A stretch of 64,000 nucleotides of DNA from assembly GCF_023634805.2 (NCBI RefSeq), contig NZ_CP106881.1:1829501-1893500 (forward strand). The letters are read 5' to 3'. Both the position numbers and the translations under genes were made by a program. The notes beneath the pieces are model-generated. The model ran no database searches. It was given only the letters and a program-made list of their open reading frames with translations, and was not told the origin of the DNA. Each line of letters begins with the position of its first letter. The first letter of the stretch is position 1. This document shows positions 1-17,662 of the stretch, piece by piece. Origin of the DNA: Comamonas endophytica (lineage in GTDB: Bacteria; Pseudomonadota; Gammaproteobacteria; Burkholderiales; Burkholderiaceae_C).

Positions 1-380
1 GACAAGCGAGGACAAGTAATCCGCCGTTCATCTGAAGCTCCACTTATCCACAGCGACGCCGACAAGTTTCTGTCCGTACAGGCTGTGCATATCCCTGGGG
101 GCAGGGCTGTGGGCTGTCCTGGGGAAAAATCAAGATATGCAGCAGGATCATGGGCTTGCAGCAACTTTGCACAGCTTGTCCAGATCCATGGGAGCAGAGC
201 GTGCGCGGAGGCGGCCGCAGGTCCTTGCGGTTATCCACAGCAGTGGATGAGCCGGATGCCGTCCTCTTGTGCATAGGATCATCGGGCACGCGGGCCTCAT
301 CGCCCTGCAGCCCTATAAGGGCGGCCATGGAGAAAGCCATGAACCGACACCCTGAAAATTGCTTAAAAAATAGGCAAAAG
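1..380. other. DnaA-box cluster with adjacent A/T-rich stretch (possible replication-origin fragment)
   Basis: Two perfect TTATCCACA sites lie at 44-52 and 231-239 on the + strand. One-mismatch sites lie on the opposite strand at 84-92 (TGTGCATAT) and 268-276 (TGTGCATAG), and another on the + strand at 620-628 (TTATTCACG). An A/T-rich run with an A6 tract follows at about 354-380 and could serve as an unwinding element. No dnaA, dnaN or rpmH is visible, and the cluster is cut by the left edge of the window. It may be part of oriC or a DnaA-controlled regulatory region. The box sequences are seen directly; the function is inferred. Confidence 0.4.
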
Positions 381-1080
381 AATGGCGGGTTCCCGCATTC
401 GTTGCTGCAGCTTGCTATGAAATAAAGAGCTTGAAGAACAGGCTGCAAGCCCTCAGGAATGGGATTTCATGGAAATCGGAGCTGGTTTTCGGGCCCAGGC
501 ATCGCAAAGCAAGAAAGACGATTTGTAATTTTTCATATCTTTCTCGCGCTGCCGCATCGGGTCGAAATGGCTGAGGAACCGAGACGCCGGGCGCCAGGGG
601 GCAAGCTGCATCGGGGCAGTTATTCACGCACAGCCCGGCGCTGCCAGCCGGGCAACACCACATCTCCAGGCCAAAGCGCCAAGCCGTTGCAGGCAAGGCC
701 AGCGGTTGAATCCGAAGGTGGAGATGGCCTGCGAGGCGAAGCGGAGGCGGACCTGCCTGAAGCAGCCAGTTGGTCAAAACCAACGTTCTTCGTTACTGCA
801 GGCAAAAGGAGTTGCAAGCCCACTGCTGCGCTTCGGGCTTCCCGTATCATGCGCTGGGGGCCGTCCCCCTGCCGCAGAGCGCCGAAATCCACGCCTTCGG
901 CCGTGGCAGTGCCTGGCCGGCCAGGAACGCGTCAGTTTCACACCGCGTTCCGCAATGCCTCGCAGGGAGCCGGGTCGTTTGCAACTTAACCTAAAATTCC
1001 TGCCGCATCAGGCAGCTTCTGCCGGCCGCAGAAACCGATGAATTGAAAAGCCAGCCCATATTGCTGGCTGATTGGAAATA
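381..1080. promoter_or_regulatory. Gene-free leader of the PKS operon with palindromes
   Basis: No open frame here has convincing coding character. The stretch holds a 14-bp perfect palindrome CCTGGCCGGCCAGG at 912-925, and an 8-bp inverted repeat GGAACGCG/CGCGTTCC with a 12-nt loop at 924-951. A stem TTCTGC/GCAGAA lies at about 1018-1034. A 7-bp hairpin AGCCAGC/GCTGGCT at 1049-1069 ends 11 nt before the PKS ATG and would sit next to its weak ribosome-binding site. A TAAAAT at 992-997 could be a -10 box, but no good -35 was found. These sites may control the operon; no regulator is known. Confidence 0.35.
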
Positions 1081-10030
<8,950 letters not shown>

Positions 10031-10031
<1 letters not shown>

Positions 10032-10873
10032 TGGCAAGGGGCCTGGCGCTGGTGCTGTCGCAGTTGTGGGGGCTGCTGCGCCAGCCGGCGCCCGCGAGCA
10101 CGCAGCAGCCCTATCCGAAGCTGCGCAATTTCATCCTCGACGTCATGGCCGAGGGCCGGCGCAAGAACACCATCAACCTGCTGTTCGAAGCCGAGGTTGC
10201 GCCCATGCGGCGGCACCTCGCGGCGCAGGCCGAACGCATCTCGCTGACCAGCTACATCGCCCGGACCCTGGCCTGCGCGGTCAATGAGAACCGCTCGATG
10301 CATGCCTATAGGCGCGGCAGATCCAGGCTGACGGTCTTCGAGGACATCGACCTGACCTTCATGGTCGAGCGCGATATCGGCGGCGGCGCGGCGCTGCCGC
10401 TGAACTACATCGTGCGCGCCGCCCAGCGCAAGGCTGCGTCCGGGATCCATGCCGAACTCCAGGCCGCGAAGACGGCGCCGCTGGGGCAGGGCGGGCCGCT
10501 GACGGCGCTGGAGAAGCGCTTCTTCGGGCTGCCGCGGCCGCTGCGCCGCATCGTCTGGTTCTTCATCCGCCGCGACCCGGTCATGTTCAAGGACCTGGTG
10601 GGCACGGTGGGCATCACCTCGATGGGCATGCATGCGCAGGGCGCGGCGATCGTCCTGCCCATCACGCCAATGACGCTCACGCTGTCGATAGGCTCGATCG
10701 CCAAGCGGCTGGTGCTGGAGAACGGCCAGCCCGTGGAGCGCGAATTCATCCAGCTGAACCTGGGCGCCGACCACGACATCATCGACGGCGCCCCGCTGAT
10801 GCGCTTTTGCACGCGCTTCAAGGCCATGCTCGAGGCCGGCTGCGCGCTCGAGCCGCCGCACCGGCACGGGTAG
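10031..10873 (+). CDS. Stand-alone CAT-fold acyltransferase, 2-oxoacid dehydrogenase E2 catalytic-domain type
   Basis: A 280-residue protein whose C-terminal half matches the catalytic domain of E2 acyltransferases and chloramphenicol acetyltransferase. The active-site motif HDIIDG (His248, Asp252, Gly253) is intact. There is no lipoyl or peripheral-subunit-binding domain, so it is not part of a dehydrogenase complex. It is the third gene of the PKS operon, with a 1-nt TGATG overlap. It may acylate the amine or hydroxyl of the aminoketone made by the first two enzymes, which would give an N- or O-acylated product. The fold assignment is firm; the substrate is inferred from position. Confidence 0.8.
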
Positions 10874-10940
10874 GTTTACGCAGTATTACGAATCGGCAAG
10901 GTCGGATTTCGGGCCTAAACTTCGTCCACTCATAAAAGAC

Positions 10941-10960
10941 AGCGCCGCGCCTGCGGCGCT
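10941..10960 (+). terminator. GC-rich hairpin between the PKS operon and terC
   Basis: AGCGCCGCGCCTGCGGCGCT forms a perfect 8-bp stem with a 4-nt loop, with AAAAG upstream and TTC downstream. The weak T-tract makes it a possible but not strong terminator. It could instead be a leader structure of the next gene. Confidence 0.45.
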
Positions 10961-10986
10961 TTCGCATTCATAACAGTGGAGTAACA

Positions 10987-11676
10987 ATGGAATTTCTCAG
11001 TACCCCCGACTTCTGGATCGGGCTGGTGAAGATCGTCTGGATCAACATCATCCTGTCTGGCGACAACGCCGTCGTCATCGCCCTCGCGGCGCGCTCGCTT
11101 CCCCCTGAACAGCAAAGAAAAGCCATCATGTTCGGCTCCGGCGCGGCCGTCGTGCTGCGCATCGTGCTGACGGTGGTGGCCGCCAAGCTGCTGGAGCTGT
11201 CCTTCCTGCAGGTGATCGGCGGCGTGCTGCTGCTGTGGATCGGCTACCAGCTGCTGACCGGCGAGGAAGAAGGCGAAGGCCACGCCAAGGGCACGGGCTC
11301 GATGGCCGCCGCGATCCGCACCATCCTGATCGCCGACCTGGTGATGAGCCTGGACAACGTGATCGCCGTGGCCGCCACGGCGCAGGGCAACATGGTCCTG
11401 CTGATCCTGGGCCTGGCGATCAGCATCCCGCTGGTGATCTTCGGCTCGACGCTGATGATCAAGCTCATGGAGCGCTTCCCCGTGATCATCACGCTGGGCG
11501 CCGCGCTGATCGGCTGGGTCGGCGGCGAGACCGTCGTCAACGACAACCTGCTGCGCGGCTACACCATGGCGCATCCCTGGCTGCACTACGCCGCCGCCGC
11601 CGCCGGCGCCTTGCTGGTGGTTGGCCTGGGCAAGTTCATGCAGGCGCGCTCGGCCAGCAAGCAGCAGGCGCTGTGA
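10987..11676 (+). CDS. TerC family integral membrane protein (YjbE/YkoY type)
   Basis: A 229-residue, highly hydrophobic protein with about seven membrane segments. It carries the paired acidic TerC motifs SGDNAVVIALA near residue 24 and MSLDNVIAVA near residue 120, whose Asp/Asn residues lie inside the membrane. Relatives are linked to Mn2+ export or tellurite resistance, often loading exported metalloenzymes. The start follows a GGAG at about 10978. It is a single-gene unit with its own terminator, and it appears unrelated to the PKS operon before it. No yybP-ykoY Mn2+ riboswitch could be recognised in the 113 bases upstream. Confidence 0.85.
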   Translation: MEFLSTPDFWIGLVKIVWINIILSGDNAVVIALAARSLPPEQQRKAIMFGSGAAVVLRIVLTVVAAKLLELSFLQVIGGVLLLWIGYQLLTGEEEGEGHAKGTGSMAAAIRTILIADLVMSLDNVIAVAATAQGNMVLLILGLAISIPLVIFGSTLMIKLMERFPVIITLGAALIGWVGGETVVNDNLLRGYTMAHPWLHYAAAAAGALLVVGLGKFMQARSASKQQAL

Positions 11677-11716
11677 TGCGCAGCGCCAGGGTGTGAGTCT
11701 CTGGTTTGCTGGAAAG

Positions 11717-11745
11717 AAAACGCACTGCTTTGGCAGTGCGTTTTT
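11717..11745 (+). terminator. Strong Rho-independent terminator after terC
   Basis: A 12-bp stem (AAAACGCACTGC with GCAGTGCGTTTT) has a 4-nt TTTG loop and runs into TTTTT. It is symmetrical enough to work in both directions. Confidence 0.9.
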
Positions 11746-11791
11746 CGTTTGGGACCGTGTGTGTAGGTGGAGCTGTTCTCGAAACTTGAGT

Positions 11792-11887
11792 GCAGGCCGT
11801 CCATCCTTCCACAGGCTCAGGACGAACGGTTCAGATCGGTTAAACCGTTCGTGGTGAGCTTGTCGAACCATGAGCGGCCTGCCCTCA
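11792..11887. repeat. Palindromic intergenic repeat, copy 1
   Basis: Two inverted arms at 11792-11830 and 11845-11887 carry degenerate forms of the core CAGGCTCAGGACGAACGG and its complement CCGTTCGTGGTGAGCTTGTC. It lies between the convergent ends of terC and the LtaS-like gene. Confidence 0.85.
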
Positions 11888-11911
11888 GAAAACAGTTGAC
11901 CGGTCGCCCTG

Positions 11912-13447
11912 TCACACGCTTGGCGACTTCAACCCCATTTCCTCCAGCACCAAGTCCGATAGGTCTTCGATCCTCAGATCTACCCGCTCCCCCGACCCAG
12001 GCACATCCCCGTTCCGCCAGAGAAACCAATCCGTCCTCCCATCCGGTTCGGACAACGCCGAATAAACCCGGGGCATGATCGGCACATGGTCCCCATACCA
12101 GCACAGCCAGCCGGGGCGGGCCATGGATTGCAGCTGGTCGCGCAGCATGCCCGCCATGCGGTCGGCGTTGGCCAGGTGGCGCAGGTAGATCGTCAGGTCG
12201 TCGCAGCCGGCGGGCGGCGGGGCCGAATACAGCCGCTCCTCATCCCCGGGCGACACCTTCTCCAGATGCAGCGGCCCGTGGTTTTCCATCGAGATCACGA
12301 ACACGAACAGCGGCTGGTCCGATGCCTGCTGCTGCAGCAGCGCGCAGACCTTTTCGGCCAGGGCCGCGTCGCCGACATAGGGGCCGGTCTTCTCCACGTC
12401 CCTGAAGTGCTCGATGTCGATGAACTCATCGAAACCCATCAGCGGATAGACCTCGTGGCGCGTGTAGAAGCTCGCGTGGTACGGGTGCACGCAGACCGTG
12501 CGGTAGCCCTGCTGGCGCAGAAGACCCGCCAGCGTCGGCACGCCCTGGCGCGCCAGCTTGCGGTAGGGGTTGAAGCGGTGCACGCCCAGCGCCGACGCGT
12601 CCAGCCCCGAGAGGAATGCGAACTCGGTGCGCACCGTGTTCGCGCCCCAGGCCGCGACCTCGACGCGGCCCTGGCGGACCGCTGCGGCCTGCAGCGCGTC
12701 GAAGGTTTGCAGCACTTCCGGGCGGATGCCGGCAAACAGCCGCCGCGCATCGAAGAAGGACTCGCTTTGCACCACCACCAGATGCGGCAGCGCGGCGCTT
12801 TCGGCAGCGGGCGCCGCGGGGCGGGCCGCAGGCAGCGGGTGGTGCCGGCGCTCCTCGCGCGCATAGCACCACAGGCTGGCCAGCAGGCCCAGCGCGCGCA
12901 GATCCTCCTGCGGCGCGAAGCTCACGGGTAGGGGACGGCGCGCGCCGCACCACAGCAGCGCGCCGGCAAAGACCGCCAGTGCGGCCACCATCCCGAAGAA
13001 ATCCGCCAGCGGCAGGGAGGCGCTCAGCGCCGGCTCGAAGTGCAGGCCGCCATAGAAGGCCACGCCAAAGCCCGCAACGGCGATGACCGCGCGCGCCGTG
13101 CCCAGGAAGGGCAGGTACAGGCGCGGGTGCTTGAGCGCATCGAGGAAATACTCGAAATCCTGGAAGATGAAGGGCTCGCGCAGCGAATGGAACTTGGCGT
13201 TGTTGACCAGCACCACGAACAGCTGGAACGCCAGCACGATGGCCATGGCGAACCAGGGGCGGTGGAACACCGCGAGCTCGAAGCAAAACAGCAGCAGCCA
13301 CAGCGCCACATGGATCACGGTGGCCGCCAGCGGGCGCCGCCACAGCGGCAGCGGCCGCGGCTGCACCGCGGGCTCCAGCGCCAGCGACAGCGCCAGCCCT
13401 GTCAGGATGGGCCACGCCAGGGCCGTCCAAGGCATGGCCTCAGCCAC
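11912..13447 (-). CDS. LTA synthase/OpgB-like membrane sulfatase-fold transferase
   Basis: A 511-residue protein with about five N-terminal membrane segments (roughly residues 10-200) and an extracytoplasmic alkaline-phosphatase/sulfatase-fold domain. Asn-Thr-Val-Arg-Thr274-Glu-Phe matches the catalytic threonine of phosphoglycerol transferases. Further family marks are a His-rich ENHGPLH and YGDHVPIMP. Relatives move glycerol phosphate or phosphoethanolamine from phospholipid to glycans. It is the last gene of the capsule operon and overlaps the preceding SDR gene by 8 bases. It may decorate the capsule with phosphoglycerol or a similar group. The family is clear; the acceptor is inferred. 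Confidence 0.8.
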   Translation of the reverse strand: MAEAMPWTALAWPILTGLALSLALEPAVQPRPLPLWRRPLAATVIHVALWLLLFCFELAVFHRPWFAMAIVLAFQLFVVLVNNAKFHSLREPFIFQDFEYFLDALKHPRLYLPFLGTARAVIAVAGFGVAFYGGLHFEPALSASLPLADFFGMVAALAVFAGALLWCGARRPLPVSFAPQEDLRALGLLASLWCYAREERRHHPLPAARPAAPAAESAALPHLVVVQSESFFDARRLFAGIRPEVLQTFDALQAAAVRQGRVEVAAWGANTVRTEFAFLSGLDASALGVHRFNPYRKLARQGVPTLAGLLRQQGYRTVCVHPYHASFYTRHEVYPLMGFDEFIDIEHFRDVEKTGPYVGDAALAEKVCALLQQQASDQPLFVFVISMENHGPLHLEKVSPGDEERLYSAPPPAGCDDLTIYLRHLANADRMAGMLRDQLQSMARPGWLCWYGDHVPIMPRVYSALSEPDGRTDWFLWRNGDVPGSGERVDLRIEDLSDLVLEEMGLKSPSV

Positions 13448-14210
13448 GGTAGCCGATCAGCCGCAGGATGCGTTCCGAGATGGCCGGCGGCAGCACCGAC
13501 AGCCACCAGGTGCCGAAATTCAGCGGAAAGGGGAAGCTGATGCGCGGCCGGTTGCGCTCGAGCCCGCGCCGGATCACGCGCACCGCCTTGTCGGCCGGCC
13601 ACAGGAAGGGCTTGGGGCCGGGCATGTCGTGGCACATCTGCGACTCCACATAGCCCGGCATCACCACATTCACGCGCACGCCCTCGGGCGCCAGCCAGCC
13701 GCGCAGCGCCTCGCCATAGACCTTGATGGCGGCCTTGCTGGCGCAGTAGCTGGGCGTGACGGGCAGCCCGAAATACGCCGCCAGCGAGCTGATCAGCGCG
13801 ATCTGCCCGGCACCGCGCCCGCGCATCGAGGGCAGCACGCCATCGACGGTGGCCATGGCCCCCAGCAGATTCACCTCGATCAGCGCCTCGATGTCCTCCC
13901 AGCGCTCGCCCGCGTTGTCGGGACCGATGTTGGTGTTCACTCCGGCGTTGACGATCACCAGATCCACCGTCTCCCGCTCGCACACCTCGCGCAGCCAGGC
14001 CGACAGCGCGGCGCGGTCGCGCACGTCGAGCACCTGCGTGATCACGCGCGCGCCGCGCGCCTCGCACAGTGCCGCCTGCTCGGCCAGGCGCGGCGCGTTG
14101 CGGCCCTGCAGGATCAGCGTGTTGCCGGGCTCGGCATAGGACTCGACCAGCGCGCCGCCAATGCCTCCAGTGGAGCCTGTGATCAATACCGTGCGTGCCG
14201 TCAAAGCCAT
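13440..14210 (-). CDS. Short-chain dehydrogenase/reductase
   Basis: A 256-residue classical SDR. It has the NAD(P) loop TGSTGGIG near residue 11, the structural NAG motif, an active-site Ser in SSLAAYFG, and YCASK as the catalytic YxxxK. The ATG at 14210 gives a normal SDR N-terminus; GGAGG lies immediately upstream, unusually close. A longer frame begins inside kpsS and is unlikely. It overlaps kpsS by 10 bases and the LtaS-like gene by 8, so it belongs to the capsule operon. A C-terminal hydrophobic helix (TWWLSVLPPAISERILRLIG) suggests membrane association. The substrate is unknown. Confidence 0.8.
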   Translation of the reverse strand: MALTARTVLITGSTGGIGGALVESYAEPGNTLILQGRNAPRLAEQAALCEARGARVITQVLDVRDRAALSAWLREVCERETVDLVIVNAGVNTNIGPDNAGERWEDIEALIEVNLLGAMATVDGVLPSMRGRGAGQIALISSLAAYFGLPVTPSYCASKAAIKVYGEALRGWLAPEGVRVNVVMPGYVESQMCHDMPGPKPFLWPADKAVRVIRRGLERNRPRISFPFPLNFGTWWLSVLPPAISERILRLIGYRG

Positions 14211-15430
14211 TCCTCCAAAGGTGAGCGCTCGGCGGCCAGCAGCCGGTGGCTGCCCTGCACCGCCAGCGCGATGCCGTCGCGGCAATAGAAACCGCCGTTG
14301 ACCTGCGTGGTGTGGACCACGACATTGCGGAAGTGCCTGACCAATTCGGCGTCGGGTGCCGTGCCCTTGCGCCAGAAATCATCGAGCGTGCCCTGGAAGG
14401 TCAGCCCGGGCATCTGGTAGATCGGGTTGCTCAGCGCCATCGTCGGGCAGTTCAGCCCCAGCGAGATCGCCCCCACGGTGCTGTTCACCGTGACGGTGCC
14501 GCGCGCGCGCATGAGCAGGGCATCGAGATTGCCGGTTTCAATGTAATCGACGCGATCCGCCACATCGAAGCGTGCCGCCAGACCGCGCAGCGTGCGCCGG
14601 TGGTTCTCCAGGCCGGTGTCGAGCGGGTGGTTCTTGACGACCAGGCGGCTGCGCGCCGGCGCATGCCGTGCAAAGGAGGCCAGCACGAACTCCATGACCT
14701 CGGCCATGTCGTTGAACATCGAATGCTCGCGGATCTGCGCATCGCTGCCCAGCTGCAGCGGCAGCACATAGAACGGCGCGCCGCTCTGCAGCAGCCTCTC
14801 GATCAGCGCGTTGTCGCGCGGCGCATGCCAGCGCAGCATCGGCAGGCGGCGCGCATAGCCCGCGTATTCGGTCGCGGCGGTGATCGTCGAATGGGTGCGG
14901 TAGCGCGGATAGGCCAGCGGGTTCCAGAAACCCGCCGAGTGGTATGCGATGTCATGCCCCGCGCGCACCCGGAAGGGCGAGTGGAAGGGCTGCACGGCGG
15001 CGGCCTCGGGCAGCCTGCGGCCCACGTCCATGAACCACTGTGGATCGCGCGGCAGCAGCGAATGGGTGTTGACCCCCTCGCGCTCGAGCGTGACCCAGTG
15101 CGGGCGGAAGTACCCTTCCTCGAACACATGGGTGCGCAGCCCCAGTGCACGGCCGTGCTCGACCGCGGGGCGATGCACCGGCCGGCAGTCGCCGAACAGC
15201 ACCTGGTCGGTGATGCCGAGCTGGCGGTATTTCTGGTCCAGGAAGCCCTGCAGGTGCGCGAGGCCGCCGCGGTAGTGCGAGGCGCCGCCGCCGCTCCAGT
15301 ACAGCCAGTCGCCGGCATTGAAATGGATCTTGTGCACCGCATGGCCGTCGGCCTTGAGGCTCTGCGCCAGGCGCAGGAAAAAGGGGGAACACACCCCCTG
15401 CAGAAACAGGAAAGAACGCACGCGACTCAT
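14201..15430 (-). CDS. kpsS: Capsular polysaccharide export protein KpsS, Kdo transferase
   Basis: A 409-residue cytoplasmic protein of the KpsS/LipB family. In E. coli and Neisseria this family begins the poly-Kdo linker on phosphatidylglycerol that anchors group 2 capsules. FLFLQGVCSPFFLRL at the N-terminus, FEEGYFRPHWVT and VTVNSTVGAISLG are typical. The ATG at 15430 is the first start giving the conserved N-terminus. It overlaps kpsC by 4 bases (ATGA) and lies between kpsC and an SDR gene. A same-frame extension to 16396 reads through kpsC in the wrong frame and is not coding. Confidence 0.9.
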   Translation of the reverse strand: MSRVRSFLFLQGVCSPFFLRLAQSLKADGHAVHKIHFNAGDWLYWSGGGASHYRGGLAHLQGFLDQKYRQLGITDQVLFGDCRPVHRPAVEHGRALGLRTHVFEEGYFRPHWVTLEREGVNTHSLLPRDPQWFMDVGRRLPEAAAVQPFHSPFRVRAGHDIAYHSAGFWNPLAYPRYRTHSTITAATEYAGYARRLPMLRWHAPRDNALIERLLQSGAPFYVLPLQLGSDAQIREHSMFNDMAEVMEFVLASFARHAPARSRLVVKNHPLDTGLENHRRTLRGLAARFDVADRVDYIETGNLDALLMRARGTVTVNSTVGAISLGLNCPTMALSNPIYQMPGLTFQGTLDDFWRKGTAPDAELVRHFRNVVVHTTQVNGGFYCRDGIALAVQGSHRLLAAERSPLEEWL

Positions 15431-16476
15431 CGCACCCCCACCACCCGGCGCAGCACCACTCTGAATAATTTGCGCCACCAGGGCAGCCTGTGGCCGGCGC
15501 GCGTGCGCCAGGCCACCAGTTCGTCCAGCGCCTGCTCGGGAGCGGTCAGGCTGGCGCCGGTGCGGCTCATGTAGAGCGGATATTCGATCAACGCCCCGGC
15601 CACCAGCTCGTCCAGCGACAGCTGCCGCGTGCGGCGCGCGTTCGGCACCGCGTCGCGCGTCAGGCCCCAGCCCGAGTAGAAGGGCTGGCCATGGCAGGTC
15701 ACGGCCTTGCCGCGCAGCAGCGCCTCGAAGCCGGCCAGCGAGGTCAGCACATGGACATGGTCCACCGCCAGCAGCAGCTCGCCCATCGGCGCGTGCTCGA
15801 CCACTTCGTCGCACCAGCGCAGCGCCTCGTGCTCGTCCGCGCCGCGCGCGCGCAGGCCGGCGAGCACGTCCGGGTGCGGCTTGTAGACGACATGGGCATC
15901 GGGATGGGCCGCGCGCGCCGCCTGCAGCAGCGCCATGTTGGTGCGGATGCCGGGCGCGCCATAGGCCAGCGACGCATCGCTTTCCACCTGCCCCGGCACC
16001 AGCACCACGCTGGCGGCGCCCGCGGGCCGCTGCCAGACGCCGCCGCCGGTGTTGTACTTGGTCAGTCGCTGGGAAACGATGCGCTCGCGCAGCAGCTTTG
16101 CACGCTGCAGCTGCGCGGCATCGAAGCTGGCGTTCGCCAGCAGATGCTCGAGATCGGAGGGCCGCGTCGCGTCGTAATAGATGCCGCGTCCGTCGATCAC
16201 CCAGGACATCGGCCGGATCAGGTCCACGCCCAGCCCCACCGAGCGCAGGAAGCCGTCCTCCAGCCGCAGCACCCGCACGCCCTCTTGCAGCGCGGCGTTG
16301 AAAGGCTTCATGCCCCAGACGGCCAGCACCGCGCCCGCGGGCACATCGGCCACGCTGGCGACGAACACCACCCGCGCCGGCGCGAAGCACTGGCACACCA
16401 CCGATCTCTTCCAGGAGGAAAAGTCCAGCGCATACACCACGGAGACATCCGGCAACTCAACGCTTTGCGGCAACAC
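15427..16476 (-). CDS. kpsC: KpsC-like Kdo transferase, half-length
   Basis: A 349-residue protein matching one of the two tandem transferase modules of KpsC. Key motifs are LRLEDGFLRSVGLG near residue 70, LVPGQVESDAS, YKPHPDV and HVLTSLAGFEALLRGK. The E. coli protein is about 675 residues and uses two modules to alternate Kdo linkages. Here only one module is present and no second is found nearby, so the linker may be shorter or the other module may be elsewhere. It overlaps the upstream glycosyltransferase by 20 bases and kpsS by 4. Confidence 0.85.
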   Translation of the reverse strand: MLPQSVELPDVSVVYALDFSSWKRSVVCQCFAPARVVFVASVADVPAGAVLAVWGMKPFNAALQEGVRVLRLEDGFLRSVGLGVDLIRPMSWVIDGRGIYYDATRPSDLEHLLANASFDAAQLQRAKLLRERIVSQRLTKYNTGGGVWQRPAGAASVVLVPGQVESDASLAYGAPGIRTNMALLQAARAAHPDAHVVYKPHPDVLAGLRARGADEHEALRWCDEVVEHAPMGELLLAVDHVHVLTSLAGFEALLRGKAVTCHGQPFYSGWGLTRDAVPNARRTRQLSLDELVAGALIEYPLYMSRTGASLTAPEQALDELVAWRTRAGHRLPWWRKLFRVVLRRVVGVR

Positions 16477-17626
16477 GCAACTGCTCCATCAACGCCTCGA
16501 CCTGCTGGAAATGCGCTTCCCAGCTGGGCAGCACCAGCCCCGCCATCCGCCGGCGCTGGCCGCGCCGCGCCAGGCTTTGCGGGTGCGCGTATTCGCTCAC
16601 CAGCTCGGCCCAGCGCCGGCCGTCGAGCGGATCCACATATTCGGGAATATCGCCGGCGATCTCGCGGAAGGCCGGCAGGTCGCTGGCAATGACCGGCACG
16701 CCGGATGCCAGCGCCTCGGCCAGCGGCATGCCGTAGCCCTCGGCAAACGAGGGGAACAGCAGCGCCTGCGAGTGGTGCAGCCAGGTGGACAGCTCGGTGT
16801 CGCTGCAGCCCGGCTTCTCGAAGACGAAGCCCTCGAGCAGCTCGCAGCGCTCGAGCAGGTCCACCACGTTCTCGCACAGCCAGCCGCGCTGGCCGATGAT
16901 GACCAGGCGCGGCGCGGCGGCGCCCAGGCGCTCGATCAGCCGGCGCCACAACTGCAGGATCAGCCAGTGGTTCTTGCGCGGCTCGATGGTGCCCAGCATC
17001 ACGAAGTAGGGCGCTTCCAGCGGCCGCTGCGCGGCCGGCGCGGGCAGCGGAGCAGGGGCCAGAAGCGCCACCGTGGTCGCGGGCATGGGCACCCCTTTTG
17101 CCGCGGCATGGGCGGCGAATTCCGCCAGCGTCGCAGCCGAATTCGCGATGACGCCATGGCCGGTGCGCAGCATCGTATCCATCCGGATCTCGTGGCGCCC
17201 GGTCTCGCCCGGGCGGCAGTACTCGGGGTGCGAAACCGGGATCAGGTCATGCACGAAATACAGCGGCTTGAGCGCCGAGCGCTGCACGAACTGCGCATAG
17301 ACCGGCTTTTCCAGGCCGTTGTGCCCGGTGTTGAAGAAGAACCGCGGCTTGGAGAATTGCCGCCCCACGCTGCGCGCGAAGGCCTTGGCCACGGCGCGCC
17401 GCACCAGCATGTTGAAGTCGCGCGCGGGCGCCAGCAGCGCCGCGAAGACGCGCGTGGAATCCGCCTCGGACAGCTCGATCCACTGCCCCGCAAAGCGCAC
17501 CAGCGCCGTCGCGCGCCCACCGAAGTGGCGCACGTACTCCAGGCTCACCCGGTCCACCCCCGTGGGCCGGCGGCCCTGCATCGCCCGGTCCACCAGGCGG
17601 GTGACATCGATCACTGACTCACGCAT
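16457..17626 (-). CDS. GT-B glycosyltransferase (family 4 type)
   Basis: A 389-residue glycosyltransferase. The donor-binding half holds LGTIEPRKNH, IIGQRGW and the EX7E-like stretch PSFAEGYGMPLAEALASG. Family members with this signature often use GDP-mannose or GDP-rhamnose, which fits the sugar-nucleotide genes in the locus. The ATG at 17626 has GAAGG 8 bases upstream; a longer in-frame start at 17650 is less likely. Encoded between kpsD and kpsC, it probably adds a sugar near the reducing end or in the repeat. The linkage cannot be deduced. Confidence 0.85.
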   Translation of the reverse strand: MRESVIDVTRLVDRAMQGRRPTGVDRVSLEYVRHFGGRATALVRFAGQWIELSEADSTRVFAALLAPARDFNMLVRRAVAKAFARSVGRQFSKPRFFFNTGHNGLEKPVYAQFVQRSALKPLYFVHDLIPVSHPEYCRPGETGRHEIRMDTMLRTGHGVIANSAATLAEFAAHAAAKGVPMPATTVALLAPAPLPAPAAQRPLEAPYFVMLGTIEPRKNHWLILQLWRRLIERLGAAAPRLVIIGQRGWLCENVVDLLERCELLEGFVFEKPGCSDTELSTWLHHSQALLFPSFAEGYGMPLAEALASGVPVIASDLPAFREIAGDIPEYVDPLDGRRWAELVSEYAHPQSLARRGQRRRMAGLVLPSWEAHFQQVEALMEQLRVAAKR

Positions 17627-17662
17627 AGCGCTGCCTTCAGAACTACACAAGCACGCAGCAGA

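Noticed and set aside
459..989. 176-codon open frame upstream of the PKS
   Set aside because: No ribosome-binding site, no recognisable motif, and composition typical of chance frames in GC-rich DNA.
10874..10986. yybP-ykoY manganese riboswitch ahead of terC
   Set aside because: The conserved GGGGAGUAG-type loops are not found. Only a simple GC hairpin is present.
14201..16396. 731-codon frame suggesting a fused KpsC-KpsS protein
   Set aside because: The first half is out of frame with the true kpsC, which reads with clear motifs in 15427-16476. Only the part from 15430 down is KpsS.
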